Translations under genes and position numbers: made by a program | Assembly: GCA_013399855.1 (NCBI GenBank) | Contig: VXAY01001965.1 | Coordinates: 576,519 to 640,518, forward strand | DNA: 64,000 bases | Reading direction: 5' to 3' | From: Oxyruncus cristatus | Taxonomy: Eukaryota; Chordata; Aves; Passeriformes; Cotingidae | Notes under the pieces: generated by a model | Database searches by the model: none | Told to the model about the DNA's origin: nothing | Seen by the model: the letters and a program-made list of their open reading frames with translations, nothing else | Shown here: piece by piece, positions 13,119-25,814 of the stretch | How the letters are laid out: each line of letters begins with the position of its first letter | Position numbering within the stretch: the first letter of the stretch is position 1

Positions 13119-14194
13119 TCTCCTAGAGATTTAAAATAAACCTACTTTATTGTATTATGTTTCTGCTAGCCCTGCAAAATATAATTCAAATGGAACTACA
13201 GATACATAATCAAAACTCGCCAACCTTATGTTTTGATCCTGTGATGGTTGCAGAATGTTCTTTCAGGCAGATTTCCTTAAAAGAGAAACTGAGTCTCAGA
13301 AACGGTTGAATTACTGGTGAGTGTTTGGATATCTCATTAAAAATAGATGCAATACCCAAATTCTGCTAGAGATTCAGGGGATTTTAAATTGATGCTGTGA
13401 TTTCCTAACCTATGATATCAGTTTTAGTGGAATAAAAGTGGCTGGAAAAATCTGACTCTTAAGATGTGCTAACATGTATATGGGGAAAGATCACTTAAAA
13501 AATAATGTTTTTTGTGTGCACTTTTTTTTAAAGAAAAAAATGGCAGGAAAAATCACTCACCACTCTTGAAATCCTCAAGATTATTTCTGATAGTTTGTAC
13601 CCACAGGAAGGAAGGAGCAATTCTAGTCTTTGTGCAATACAATCTCTTCATGCTTACTTCTCAGTATATTGTCCAAATACTATTTTCTTCTGATGAAATA
13701 CCTACAGTAAAGGATCTGGAGTTATTAACATGAAGTGTCCCTTTCAGAGTGCAAAACTGGTAATAAAAGTTGCTTTATTTTATAGAGAATGTTTCATATA
13801 ATTGCCCAGTTTCTTCAGATGGCATTTCAAAAAGAGCAAACTCCTTTGGCCTTTTGTACAAGTGGTACATGCAGAGCGCAGAAGTGGTACAGTACTGGTC
13901 ACAGAGTGACATGCCATCCATAAATGCTGATTATAAGGTAGAAAAAGGTCAGTATTTCATGAAGGCAAAGCACTCAGAGTGGCTATTAAGAATAACTTTG
14001 TTAAGTCTCACTGGTGGTGAGCTGCTTATGCATATACACTGTACCACTTACTTAAAGTATAAGGGCTCTGCCATGCACTTAGAAGTTTCTTATTTCAATG
14101 CCTGTTGAATATAAAAGAGGAAATTTGTTTAATACTGTAATTCTTTCATTGTATTTTAATATTTTCAGAGCAGGAAATCACCAGGAGAGCGTGT
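13119..14194. other. AT-rich unique non-coding DNA
   Basis: Nothing is recognised. A 112-codon plus-strand frame at 13770-14108 has no identifiable domain, no homologue I recognise, and no coding context around it. Confidence 0.55.
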
Positions 14195-14335
14195 ATGCTT
14201 GGATTTCATCCATCAAAATTGGATTACTGTAATGGGCTCTACATGAGGTGGCTTGTTAAAACCACTCAAACTTGATCTAGTGCTGTACACAGCTGCTCCC
14301 TCAATAAATGGTGGTTCTTATGAAAAAAAAAAAAA
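14195..14335 (+). mobile_element. Possible ancient LINE (L2/CR1-type) fragment with poly(A)-like tail
   Basis: At 14219-14245 the plus strand reads L-D-Y-C-N-G-L-Y-M, matching the LDYCN-x-L motif I know from the region after the reverse-transcriptase core of L2/CR1-type LINEs. The sequence then reads roughly through a degraded KTT..AAP stretch. AATAAA at 14303-14308 is followed by 13 A at 14323-14335, which looks like a retroposed 3' end. The match is short and the frame is broken, so an unrelated retrocopy is possible. Confidence 0.4.
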
Positions 14336-16017
14336 GCTTTACTGTATTTTGAGATATAATTTTAAACCTATCTTCTACTTATAAAGAACCATGGGCTTGT
14401 ACAGCCTTTGTAGGTGTCAAAGGAAGTGTTTCTGTAGACTCCACTGCTGAAGACTCAAAACTTAAGCAAAATGAAAGAGCACATGTCCAAGGCACTCTGA
14501 ATCTCTGATGGTGTGTGAGCTCTAACTAGATGACATGCTCAAGACCAGATCCTGGGAATTAAATGCGAAGGAACTAGAGGAAGAGTGTTTGAATCCGTGG
14601 ATTTGGAAGTTGTCTCTTCTGTAATTCATCTGCCTTTTTTACTATTAGCTTTTTTTTACTAAAAGAGAACTGTGTAGATGACTGCAGATGGTGGAGGACT
14701 TAGGTTTGAGAAAAAGAAGTGTTTTTTTTAACACTGGGCACCGTAACAATGACATAGCTAGGAAGACTCCTGAAACTTTGAAATAAAAGCTAGATATATG
14801 AAAGGGTGTATATAAAAGGAAATTTAAAAATATTAAATTGTCGTCTCTGCTGCTTATTAATGAAGTGAATGAGCTGCACTGAGCAGGCTGTGTATAATGA
14901 ATCATTTATCAACAAAGCATGACCTTTTCCTACTTGTAAATTACGCACAAGTAGACTTTGATTTTTAGAAATCTGGTTGTTGGGAACTGTTTGATCAACT
15001 TATGTCAACAGACTTCAGTATATTTGCCTTGGGTAAGATTTCACTACCAGTAGTTTGTGATTACATAAATTGCATGGAGTTGTTTCTTTTCCTTATTTGG
15101 ATGCCTGAAAATCTTATAAAGAATGACTTGCAAATATAGTGTAAACATTTGTGCAAATATCTTTCTGCAGAATACATAGGAGCCTTGAACTGTCCATGAC
15201 CATGCTTACTGACAGCATTCCTTGTATTCCTTAAACTGACAGCCTAAGAAAAAACAAAATGAAAGAGTTGTAGCGGATTTCCTTCACATCCTGTGTTTCT
15301 TTTGGTGACATTTCATCCAGTTTCACTGGTAATTTAATAGAGGTCCATGGGCACTTTTTTCTGAGTTGCCATCAGGCCAGTGTCATGTGAGAACATGGGA
15401 TGGCAGATGCTGAGAATAATCACTGTTTATGCCATTTTTGGTCATTAGAGATTCCACTGTTTTTTCCAGAACAGTAGTGCCTGTCATGGTGTCCTGATGA
15501 AAGTTCAGTTTGTATAATTATATCCTGCCTTCCTAAATTTCTTATCTGGACTATTTTTCAGTTTTTGCCCTAAAACTGTGCTCTTTTAGTATTGTTCACG
15601 AAATTATATTCCTGGTAATTTAGTTCAGAGGGTAGAGTATGTGTTTTGTTTATGTTATTTGTTGTTTTGTTTTGTTTTGTAGAGGCTTCCTTACATGTTC
15701 ACACAAAATCATTGATATATCCTTGCAGATGAGTAAGCAGAAAGTCTTACAATATGCTCCCATGTCTAATTTTCACGTAGCTAAATGGAGGTACTACTGC
15801 AGGATCTGGGTATACAGTATTGTGAATAGAACTGGTTTTGTTAGTCATTAGAATGGACTATTTCAACATCACTTTAAATAGCCTGTAGCAAATTCTTGAC
15901 AAAAGGCCATTCTGATTAAAGATTCAAAGAGTAATAGCAATGTAGAGCTGATATGCAACCTCAAGTCTGGTATTGGGACTTATTTAGGTATTACTATTGG
16001 TAAAACAGTATTTACAT
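14336..16017. other. AT-rich unique non-coding DNA
   Basis: No gene or transposon recognised. A GTTTT-rich short tract lies near 15660-15680. Confidence 0.55.
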
Positions 16018-16983
16018 CCAGTATTCTTTAACTTATCCATTCCATGACTTGGACGAAGGGTAGATGCCTCCTCAACAAGTTCACTGACGATACAAAAATG
16101 GGAGGAGTGACTGATACCATGGAGTGCTGTGCAGCCCTTCAGAAGGACCTTGACTGGTTGGAGAGATAGGCAGAAAAGAACTGTCTGAAGCTCAACAAAG
16201 GCAAATGCAGGGTCCTGCACCTTGGGAAAAACAGCCCTGTACACCAATACAGACTGGGGGCCAACATGCTGGAAAGCAGCTCTGCAGAGGAGGGCCTGGA
16301 GGTCTTGGTGGACAACAAGCTCTCCATGAGCCAGGAGTGTGTCCTTGTGGTCAAGAAGACCAATGGTGTCCTGGGGTGCATTAGGACAAGCATTTTGCCA
16401 GCAGGTCAAGAGAGATGATCCTGCCCGTCTACTCATCCCTGGTGAGGCTGCATCTGAAGTGCTGTGTCCAGTTCTGGGCTCCTCAGTACAAGAAAGACAT
16501 GGAGTTCTGGACCAGGTTCAACAGAGGGTTAAAAAGATGATTAAGGGACTGGAGCATCTCTCTTATGAGGAATGGCTGAGGGACCTGGGCCTATTTAACC
16601 TAAAGAAGAGATTAAACTCTGAGACTGAAAAGGGACCTCATCGATGTCTATAAGTGCCTGAAGGGAAAGTGTCAAGAGGATGGAGCCAGACTTTACTCGG
16701 TGGAGCCAAGTAATAGGACAAGAGGCAGTGGACAGAAACTGGAACATGGGAAGCTCCACCTGAGCACCAGGAAGAACTTCTTTACTGTGAGTGTGACTGA
16801 GTACTGGCATGGGCTGCCCAGAGAGCTTGTGGAGTCTCCTTCCCTGGACATATTCAAAAACCTTCTGGACGCAACCCAGAGCAACATGCTCTAGGTTGGC
16901 CCTGCTTGAGCAGGGAGGTCAGACTGGATGACCTTCAGTGGTCCCTTCCAGCCTTAACTGTTCTGTGATTCTGCGTGTGATTC
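16018..16983 (+). mobile_element. CR1 LINE, 5'-truncated: reverse-transcriptase C-terminus plus 3' UTR
   Basis: The plus strand begins within the reverse-transcriptase domain, in the stretch that encodes an LFN..I.DLDEG-like sequence. It keeps the FADD box as F-T-D-D-T-K from 16080. It continues through segments resembling KDLDWLE, NKGKCRVLHLGK and VLVDNKLSMSQ, then [13 protein letters not shown]. Further on is an EEWLRDLGLFNLKKR-like segment, followed by the 3' UTR with a typical GGTCAGACTGGATGACCTTC and the ending TTCTGTGATTCTGCG. The alanine of FADD is replaced by threonine, and in-frame stops and frameshifts occur, for example a stop inside the segment after DWLER. The copy is dead. Frames called on the opposite strand here are antisense shadows of this element. 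Confidence 0.93.
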
Positions 16984-17091
16984 AAGTCTCTGTTTACTCC
17001 TTCTGACACACAGAAGCATAATTGTCAGACCTGACAAGTATTAGTAAAAGAAAACCTCAATGTTCTTGAGATGGCAAGTTGAAACTGTAGT

Positions 17092-17222
17092 ATAGACTCA
17101 TAGCATAATTGAGGTTGGAAGGAGGACACAAAATCCAGCCTCTTGCATGTTTCGACAAGAGTGTTTGCCAGCACAAGAACAACTCGACAACCCTCAGTGA
17201 CCCCTCAACTCGCACCCCTTTC
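17092..17222 (-). mobile_element. CR1 3'-end fragment (minus strand)
   Basis: The sequence starts with ATAGACTCATAGCATAATTG then GAGGTTGGAAGGAGGAC, a degraded form of the reversed CR1 3' terminus (ATAGAATCAT..GGTTGGAAAAGACC). The remainder, with CAACAACCCTCAG-like segments, is more diverged. The right boundary is approximate. Confidence 0.6.
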
Positions 17223-18049
17223 CAAAAAGCACACTTCATTAACAGAAGTTATATAAAAAAATATATTAATTGCTGGAGTTAGGAATTCCCAGCTAGACCT
17301 GCTGCATGCAAAGTTTTTCTGCAAGATCTGTCTGGAGGCTCTGTGTGGTTCTAGCTATACAAACCCTAGGAACAGAGCCATGACAAACAGTTGTTCTTAT
17401 GGTATTTTGAGGTTTCTTAGGCCAGAAAAGTAAGTACCTTCAGTCTAGATCATGATATAAATAGATATGAAACATACATAATTCAGATATTTACAGATGG
17501 CTCTCTTCATCACCTTCTTGTTTAACAAAAAATTGAGGATTAGGCTGACAATTTAGGTAATTTCTGTACTTAATATGGAACCTTTTCTTAATTTTTCGCT
17601 TTAAATCTTTTACGCTACAAATTAAACTGTTTTCTTGTGTTATAAGGGAAAGATTGAAGAACATTAAGTCTTCTGTAACCACTTTTATTGTCATAAAGAG
17701 GATTATTAGACATGAAGTACATAGGCACTTTTCTGTCTACTGGAGGAGTCTACATTTTTCCATTGAACCAGGTAGCATTTGAGTTTATATTTATGGAGAG
17801 CGGATGCAGAGAAAGGGAGGCGATCTGAGCTGGAGGGACCAGTGATGTTGAGTATAGACACCATAAAAGGCAGGAAGGTTACACTGGTCTCAGGAGAAAG
17901 AAATGAATGACTTTATTGATTCAAAAGCCATTTTAAAAGGTGGGGAAATTTGTTCTGTTCTTTTGAGGTAATACTATTAAACTCAGCAGAAATGCATTCA
18001 CAGACTTAGCTGTCTTTTAAAAAAACAAAACACCCCCACCCTAAAGTGC
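17223..18049. other. Unique non-coding DNA
   Basis: No recognisable feature between two CR1 pieces. A purine-rich area at 17800-17900 shows no known family. Confidence 0.5.
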
Positions 18050-18588
18050 TCACTCCCCTCTATTCGATGTTTGTGAGACCACAAGTGGGTGACTGCATTC
18101 AGTGCTGGATTGCCCTGTATGAGGTAGGTGTTGATGAAGTAAAGTGAGTCAAAAAGAGAATTGCCATGGTGACTGGGGGCTGAAGAACATGACTGTTACG
18201 TGAACAAGAGAGAAAGTGAACAAAACTGAGAGTCTAAGACCTGGGTTTGTTCAGTCTTAAGAAGAAAGAGCTGAGGGGGATCTAGTTGCCATACACAGTT
18301 ATCTAACAGGTGGCCATAGGGACTTCAGGGCAAAAAGCCAAGAAGTGGTGAATACAAGGTGTAGCAAGGCAAATTTCATCTGTATTGAAACAAAAAAAAA
18401 AGTCGTCTGTGAGGCTGGTTAATCACTGGAGGAAGTTGCCCAGAGGGTTTGTGGAATCCAGTCCTAGAAGATGTTGAAAACTCAGCTGGTGAGTTAGCAA
18501 GCAACCTGCTCTAAGTGAATTTGTCTCTGCTATGAGAAGGGTTTGGACTAGATAGACCTCAAATGCCACTTATATATGAAATTATCCT
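18050..18588 (+). mobile_element. CR1 LINE fragment, old and heavily diverged
   Basis: The plus strand retains CR1 landmarks in order. There is a TTGTGAGACCACAAGTGGG segment (normally within the ORF2 end, L..VRP.LEY), then AGAGCTGAGGGGGATCTAGT. Next comes TTGCCCAGAGGGTTTGTGGA of the 3' UTR, and finally GGGTTTGGACTAGATAGACC near the 3' end. Multiple substitutions and indels and an internal A run (18391-18401) make it clearly older than the copy at 16 kb. Confidence 0.8.
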
Positions 18589-18740
18589 ACATGGTTACTT
18601 GGTCAAGGTGGTTACTTAGATCAAGGTGCAATAACTTCTACTCCCAATTTTTTGTTCTGAGTGGTTTTCCTTAATGTTAGTTCTTGAAATTTTCCAATAT
18701 CATCTGATCATATATATTTTTATACTTTCAGGCACATAGT

Positions 18741-18834
18741 GTGACTTGGGGATGGGCCCTGTGCAGGGCCAGGAGTTAGACTCGATGATCCTTGTGGGAT
18801 CATTCCCTTCCAACTTGACATATTCTGTGATTTT
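18741..18834 (+). mobile_element. CR1 3'-terminal fragment
   Basis: A short plus-strand piece reads through GGCCAGGAGTTAGACTCGAT, then GATCCTTGTGGGATCATTCC, and ends ATATTCTGTGATTTT, which is the typical CR1 3' terminus. Its type (GTGCAGGGCCAGGAGTT) differs from the adjacent fragment ending at 18588, so it is probably a separate insertion. Confidence 0.85.
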
Positions 18835-21800
18835 GGGACATCAAAATGTACTGAAGTTACTATATTACATGACTGCAAAAAATATGAATGGAAATAAATT
18901 TTCTCTTAGATTGTCTTTTTTTATGAGTAACATTCAAGGGCAAAAAGCAAGCTATATGGTCTCTAAGTAAGATTTGATAATAATATAATTAAAACCCTAG
19001 ACATCAGCAGGGACAATTAACAATGAAATCTGTTTTTCTGGGTTCAGTTATCACTCCAAGCAAAAGTTGCTATAAACTTACACCCTCTTTCATCTCTTCC
19101 AGAGCATCTATGTGCCTTTTGAGTGAAAAGATGAGATTCCTCTTAGTGACTACATTAGGTAAAAATACAAATTGCCCATAACATTTTTATTTTCGGTGAA
19201 CCATGTTTCAGACAGAGCTCATTTGGAGGAGTTCAGACTAGAAGGACTTCCCCACAAAAAAGATACAACGTGCTAGCATACAAAGGCTTTTTTGCTTCAT
19301 GTTACTAGGTATCATCATTTTGCCATACTTCACTTTGTTTTCTGGTATATTTGGTAACGTGTTTATTCATATAAAAACCTTTTTTTTTTTTTCTTCATGA
19401 GAATAGATAAATTAGTAGGAAAATGTAATTGTTAGCCCAAGTAGTCTAGATTTTCAAAGTATTCGGTTAAAACATTTCTCCCTACTAAGACACTTCATAA
19501 CTCATGTTTACGCTTTTATGGGTTTTGTGAGGTAAATCAGTGAAACATAAAAAGTGGATGGGCAATACCTACTTATAGATGTTATGAAGAACAGTGATAC
19601 AGCTCATGTATCAGGTGCTGTGTTCGGCTTATCAACATGTGAGAAATTAATTCTGTGGCTGCCAAATGGCTGTCAAAGTCCCTTTAAAGCCAAATAAGGA
19701 CAGTTTTGCCATGACTCTCAATATCTCTTACTACCTAACTACTTGGGTTTGGGTTTTGCTTTTTTTGTTTTTTTTTTTTCTTTTCTTTCTGTTAATTTAC
19801 CATGTCTATAGCCTGGGAAGACCCCACAGGCAGAAGCAGGACTAACAGGTTTACCATATTGACAGTCAGTAGTCACAACTGTTTATATATATGAAATGAA
19901 AATAAAACAGTCAAAAATCAGCAGCTAACACTTTTGTAGCACCAACATTGCTGTGTTTCTTTAAAACTATCAGTGTTCGCTTCTTTTCGTACGCTCTGCT
20001 TCTCTAACTCCAATACCTCTGGCTATCAGCCCTCAGCACCCTAACTGTGATAATCATTTATGACCCAGGAGCATTTTCTATTTCCTCTTCTTTCACTCAT
20101 CCTGGACTGCTGTATTTATCACAGATAACATACACTATATAACACAGTCTTGTTTCAACGTATCTTGACTGAAGAGTGTCATTCTCATGCACCTGAAAAG
20201 GTAGCTGCTTTGGCAGTTCATTTGTCTAAAACAAGCCATTTTGCATGAGCAGTGTCCTTCTTTTGCATTTTAGTAGTCAACCTAAGTGTTTCTACTACCT
20301 TTTCTCAAATTGTCATTTACATTTGTTACAATAATATCCCATTATTGCAGCACTCATGCCACTAATTGTTATGGAATCTTTTCTTCTTGGCTTCTATGCC
20401 AGCTATTTTAGTATATATCCTCTCAGTTCAATAACACTCTGTAATCCTTTCCCCCACTCCAGTTTTTATTAAGACACAGCTTAATCCTTTCCCCCACTCC
20501 AGTTTTTATTAAGACACAACTTCCATAATTGTTGTCTCTCTGCGAAATTGCTTATCAACACATCACACAGAGCCAATGAATAATGGAAGTTAGCCAGAAT
20601 GACAGAGTTCACAAGTGTAAAGTTTTTTTTTCTTGCAGTAACTGTACAAATTGATATTCAAGGTGCCTAACAACAGGATACTATTTTTCCTTTTGGAAAA
20701 AATCCTATCCTGCTTATATAGTCTCATCAGTGTAGCTCTTTCTCCACAAGAGGGATCCCAAATCTGCTTGCTTGACCTTAAATACAATTTCAGTGACTTA
20801 GATCAGGCATCTGTATGCAGCTGGAACAACCAGGAGGCAGATGGGAAGAGAAGGCATGGTGTAGACTAAATGGAAGAGATGTGAAGATTTGATGGAAAGG
20901 TCTCAAGTTGGAATTTATGGGTGTAAGCATGGATTTCTAGGAAAGACAACATGAAAGTAGATTCAGATCTCTAATCATTGTGGACATACTCCAGAGACTC
21001 CTGAACATGTGTCAGCTGTTCTCAGACTGATTTCTGAAACTGTCAGAGTTTATTTAACACCCTTATGCTTGGATTTGTTATAACAACTACTAGATTGTGT
21101 CATTGCTGCTGTTTGCAACATTAAATTTAGGGGAGTACTCTAATTTTGTTCTGGTCCTGTACAAAATATTTGAGAAAAATAATTCTTCCTTGCAACAGTA
21201 AATGTACTTTCACTGCTTCCATGAGGCTGTTTTCTTGTACAGCAGAATTAGTCTAATCTTCTCATACCTACGTGCAAAGGCAGAACATTAATATATTTAG
21301 ACTATTTGATTGGTTACTTACTATTTACAATGGCATAAAAAATTAATACTGTCACTGGAGCATGAAAATTCCAAATTAACAGAAACTAATGCTGCCACTG
21401 AGCCAGATTTAGCATTGCTGGGAGAAACTGAGGCAGTTCTGTAAAACATACCATAGCGCACTATAACTACCTCTGATTTAAACATGATTTTTCATACATG
21501 GTAACCCAGTGTATTAATCTGTTTGTCTTTTCTGCTTCTTGCCTCAGTGCACATGGTTGTAGCAATGCTTTTTCAGTAAAGGAGCTTTAGAACAGAATTA
21601 CTAGAAAAGTGATATGTTAAAACTAATCTGTATTAATGTCACCATCCTACAAAGTATACAGACAGTACTTAGAGAAATGCTACCTTTGTGCAACTTACTT
21701 TTTTTCCTGCCAACTCAGCAGATGATAATTAAAAAAAAAAAAAAAAGGAAGAAGAGGAAAATATAAACTACCTTGGTCCTGATTTATAGCCACTCTTTTC

Positions 21801-21929
21801 TTTTAAATCCATCCACTTGGGGGTTTTGTACTGCTCTTCCTTCTTCTTTTCAGATTACCCTACTGAAAAACAAACAAACGAACAAACAATCCACAAACAA
21901 CTGAACTCCAAGTGAACAGAATATCCCCA
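18835..21929. other. AT-rich unique non-coding DNA
   Basis: No gene or transposon recognised. It contains a recent 40-bp tandem duplication (20442-20521) and A or T homopolymers near 19380, 19770 and 21730. Confidence 0.55.
20442..20521. repeat. 40-bp tandem duplication
   Basis: The 40 bases at 20442-20481, starting TAATCCTTTCCCCCACTCC, are repeated at once at 20482-20521 with a single mismatch (CACAGCT versus CACAACT). The near identity indicates a recent event or a polymorphic or assembly duplication. Confidence 0.95.
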
Positions 21930-22340
21930 AGCCCAATTTAAAGTGATGAGGTTATCTGTGAGAAAGGCCCTAGCTCTTGGTGAGCGAAGACGCTAATGAA
22001 AATGAGCATTCTAAAAGGATCGTCTGCAGCTGTCTTCATAAAAAGAAACTGATTAGTGGTTTGGACGGTGCTAACTCTGTAAATTATCAAACAAAATATG
22101 GCAGAAGCATCCATTTACGTATATGAAAATTACAATTTGAACATCACATTTAGAGCACATTAATCAACTTCATTCTTTGTTTTTATGCCTAATGAGGCTT
22201 TTCAGAAAGGTAAACAGCTTTCTAAATAAAGTTACCTTGGCAAAAATGCATTAAATGGATCCCTATTTGGAATTTATTTATTTATAGTGTTTCTTTACTA
22301 TTTTTCCATTTATTTATTTAAATAGATGCAGTCCAGTAAG
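21930..22340. promoter_or_regulatory. Candidate conserved non-coding element A
   Basis: This block keeps several CpG dinucleotides (GAGCGAAGACGC, GATCGTCTGC, GGACGGTGC, TACGTA) in DNA otherwise poor in CpG. It has homeodomain-like TAATGA, TAATCA and GATTAG sites, and it lacks repeats and meaningful frames. These traits are typical of vertebrate developmental enhancers, but without alignment this is an inference only. Confidence 0.25.
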
Positions 22341-25300
22341 ATGTGGATGAACATTTGAAATGACCAGGCTTCTGCATTATGTACACTGGTTCCAACGGAG
22401 GCAGAAATAAAGGCAGTATTTTCCTGTTCTCTCCCTTTTCTCTTTATTGATTTAATCTCTTTCACAGCAATACTACCTTGTAATTGTGCAAGCGTGAGAT
22501 TTTTGCAGGTTTTCTAATAGACATATTTCCCCAGCTTTTGTCTGTGCCTTCTTCCTGCTAGCGCCTTAATTGTCAAAAAGGCATCTTCCACCTTCGTTCC
22601 TCTATGGGTTTCAGGGCAGAGCTGCTGTTTTCCCCCCAGAGGATCTATATTTACATAATGCTCATTCTCTGTACTCAGCCTTTGAAACACAGGTTTTTTA
22701 TTGTTTCTTAAAAAAATAACACCATACTACCAAAATAAAACCAAAAGGCACATACTTCTGAATTGTGTCCATTTTGCTCAGTGTCTGTACTGATTGTTTT
22801 GATTGCTAGACATATAAATAATATCCTATTGCTGAAGGTTTCCAGAATTAATATAGTTATTCAACTACTCAGGAAAAAAATTTGTTTTAAAAACCAAAAT
22901 GGTATGTTAGAAATGACATCAATTGCTCCTCAATCTCAGCACCATGGAAATGTGATGCTTCACTTGGTTACCACAATATGCTTTGGGTTTACTGCATCAA
23001 AGTCAATGAACCAAGGCCAAAGCATTTCTGTGCAAACTTTTGGCTGCATCTGGATGCTGCATCAACTGACACTGACAAACTTGAGTTAACTCTTTTATTT
23101 GTTGTCAGATGTCAGAACACAATGTGCCATGTCACTGTGCTCTGCTCCAGGTGAGGGATAGCTCATTTCTGTGCCCTTCAGTGAGCAGCGTGAAGATGGT
23201 ACCACTCCTTTCCTATTACCATCTGGATGGTGTAGAAATGATGACTTACTAGATCATCAGTGATACAAAACATTATCTCATCCTTTTCTGCCTTATGGTG
23301 ATTTGGTGATCACGGCTAGTGTTTCTGACTCTTTGGTGTCTCTGACTATTTTGTGTGACTCATGGTTTAAGCAAAGCAGAAGTGGAGTCAACAGGTACTC
23401 CTGTGGGCTGCTGGATGCTTGGGAAGGATACTTTACACTCTGTTCTGATACTGATCATCTGTGCATGTCACGCTGTTCCTTCTTGAAGGTTTTTATAGAG
23501 CACATATTATTCTATATTTTCTCTAGAAGAAACCTTGTAATTTCAAGCAAAGCTTCATTTTATCCTCAGTCAATTACATGAAAATGTGTGAAAAAACAGA
23601 TCTCACAGGTGGGTGGAAATTGCATGTCCTAAGCAAAGGACAGAATCTCAGAATCATGCTACTTTTTTCACCAGTGCCTTTTCAGATATGGTATTTCACA
23701 TAGAATCATCATCATTAATTTCCTTTTAGAGCTTTTTGTAGTCAAAGGACTTGGAAAATTTGTTTTTCTTGCTGGTGAACAGCTGACATGAGAAGAGGAA
23801 AGATATATCCTAGGAGTGGGAAGTACAGAAACAAGAGATGAGAAAGGGAAGTAAACTAGAAATGTAAAATGCAAAGCGTTCATCTCCCAAAATTCTACAC
23901 ACCAAAAAACTCCATTTATTTGACTTTGAGATCATTTCATGTGAAGAAAATATTTCTATCAGCTTGCGGAGAAGCTGTTTTTACAATTTTTCCTTAGTGA
24001 CCCTAAAACTTCTTTTTTTGTACCAAGAAAATCTGGGAGTCAGATACCCTAAGAGTGATCTGGACCAGACCATCTCAACAGGGTTCCCTTGGAGGCAATG
24101 GAGGCATGCCAATTTACACTACCCTTGTTGTTAGTGATAATGGGTGGGACATGGATTAGATAACATCGTGTTACTGAGAGCTAGAACAAAGGTCTGGGAA
24201 TAGAACTGTCTATTGATCACTGGACTAACAAATGGAAGATAGTTAATGCTCCTTTAGGAAGCAAGCGCCCTGAGCTATTTCATATCTGTGTTGCAGAATA
24301 TCCTGATCTAATATAATGCACTTAACCCTCCCTCATTTTATTTATTATACTGTATTAGCAAGGTTTTACAACATATTAAAGTACAACTTTGCAAAGGGTG
24401 ATCAATACATTTGCTCAATGTAAGTGTGCAGGAAGTTACCACTGCAGTGGATTTCATTATGCTTGTTTGTTTTTGATGTTTAAAGTGAATTAAACTGTTG
24501 CCTTAAATAATACTAGTGTCTTTCAAACTTCTGACATCTTGAAGGCAGGTGAACCCGTTGGCCCAGGCTTAGGACAAGGCTGGGGTACCTCCTGACACTG
24601 GGCCTTGAATGAGGATTTGTCAAGAAACTATTTACATTACCCAACTCCCTTTCAGGAGACTTAAATAGCAGGCAGTAGTCATTGGTAGAAAGCCTGCCAA
24701 GGGGCTCTGATTTGATACTGATTTGTTTCATTTGTAGCTGGAATACCTCTTGGCTATTTCCTAGGTTAAAAAAGGGCTGCCTTCTAATGGCAGAACATCT
24801 AGAGGAAGCTGTAAAAATGTTACCTGACAAGATCCAGGCAGCTTCCTATTGAAGCATGGGAAGAAATGAATGTGAAAGGAAATAGGGTTCAAAATTACGT
24901 CCTTATCACCAATGAAAATAAAAACTGAAATCATCTACACATCTATCCTATACGTGCTTTGAGAAAGGATGGTGCACAATTTTTATACAGGAGGTCTATT
25001 AATGGAAGTTCATGGCAAGCATGTGTATTACAACATGGCCTTTCTCTCCTTTGTTTTTCTTTAATAACTCATCATTCTGTCAAGGTTTTTTCTGCCTAGT
25101 GCCGGGTACTTTAAGCTTAGGACTTCACAAGGTCCTGATAGTAGTCATTCTAGTAAATTCAAGTATAATTCTCCATTTTCAAAAGATCTCAGAGTTAAGG
25201 GCTGTCTTCCAGCTATCATGATTTAACAAACAGTTCCCACTATAGGGGGTATAGGAGTAGCCACACCCTTCATGCTTGTCTTGTGTTGAACGTCTGATCA

Positions 25301-25766
25301 CATAACGAGTAGACTTGGAAATGTAAAATACATCTAAAATATGCCACCTGTTCCCACACCACCCAAAATAAAAACGGTGGAGTGGGAATGCAAATAGTTT
25401 TCTGCTGGTTTAGTTCTTTATTCTGGCTCACTTGATAGCTAATGTGCTATTAGGGTGAAAAAGAGGGTAGAGAGCTGTATGATCTAGAAAAAGGCTGGGT
25501 TGGGAGACTTGGCTGTTCCTTCATTGCCAGGGAACTGTTATATTGACTTAACTATAACAGGAAACCTTAGGGGTTTTTTGGTGTTTTTTTTTTTTTTTTT
25601 TCCAGAATAATTGCTCATCTTTGAAAAATATCCCCCCTGGAGATTCATACTCTGTGCCCATATTTTGTTCATGGTAAGCACAGTCTCTCTGAGCAGGTTT
25701 GAAAGGCTTCTCAGAATTTTGTAGTGTCCATAAATTTATTCAGATATCTTGTGGTTTATGTTATTT

Positions 25767-25814
25767 TGTGTGTCTCTGTACATGTATGTCTATGTGTATG
25801 TGTATGTATATGTG
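25767..25814. repeat. (ATGT)n-like tract
   Basis: Imperfect TGTG, TATG and TGTA units recur for about 48 bases, giving a degenerate dinucleotide/tetranucleotide microsatellite. Confidence 0.7.

Noticed and set aside
12903..13139. Frames crossing the run of N
   Set aside because: Most of their residues are undetermined and the rest come from a TTCC microsatellite.
13770..14108. 112-codon plus-strand frame as a possible exon
   Set aside because: It has no recognisable family and sits next to a retroposon-like tail. AT-rich DNA of this length yields such frames by chance.
15984..16436. 150-codon minus-strand open frame
   Set aside because: It is antisense to a clear plus-strand CR1 reverse-transcriptase and 3' UTR sequence, and its translation has no recognisable domain.
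23640..23665. AGAATCTCAGAATCATGC as a CR1 3' end
   Set aside because: Only about 17 bases resemble the CR1 terminus and no CR1 3'-UTR sequence follows.
24513..24830. 105-codon minus-strand frame as a coding exon
   Set aside because: No domain or conserved motif, and no neighbouring exon.
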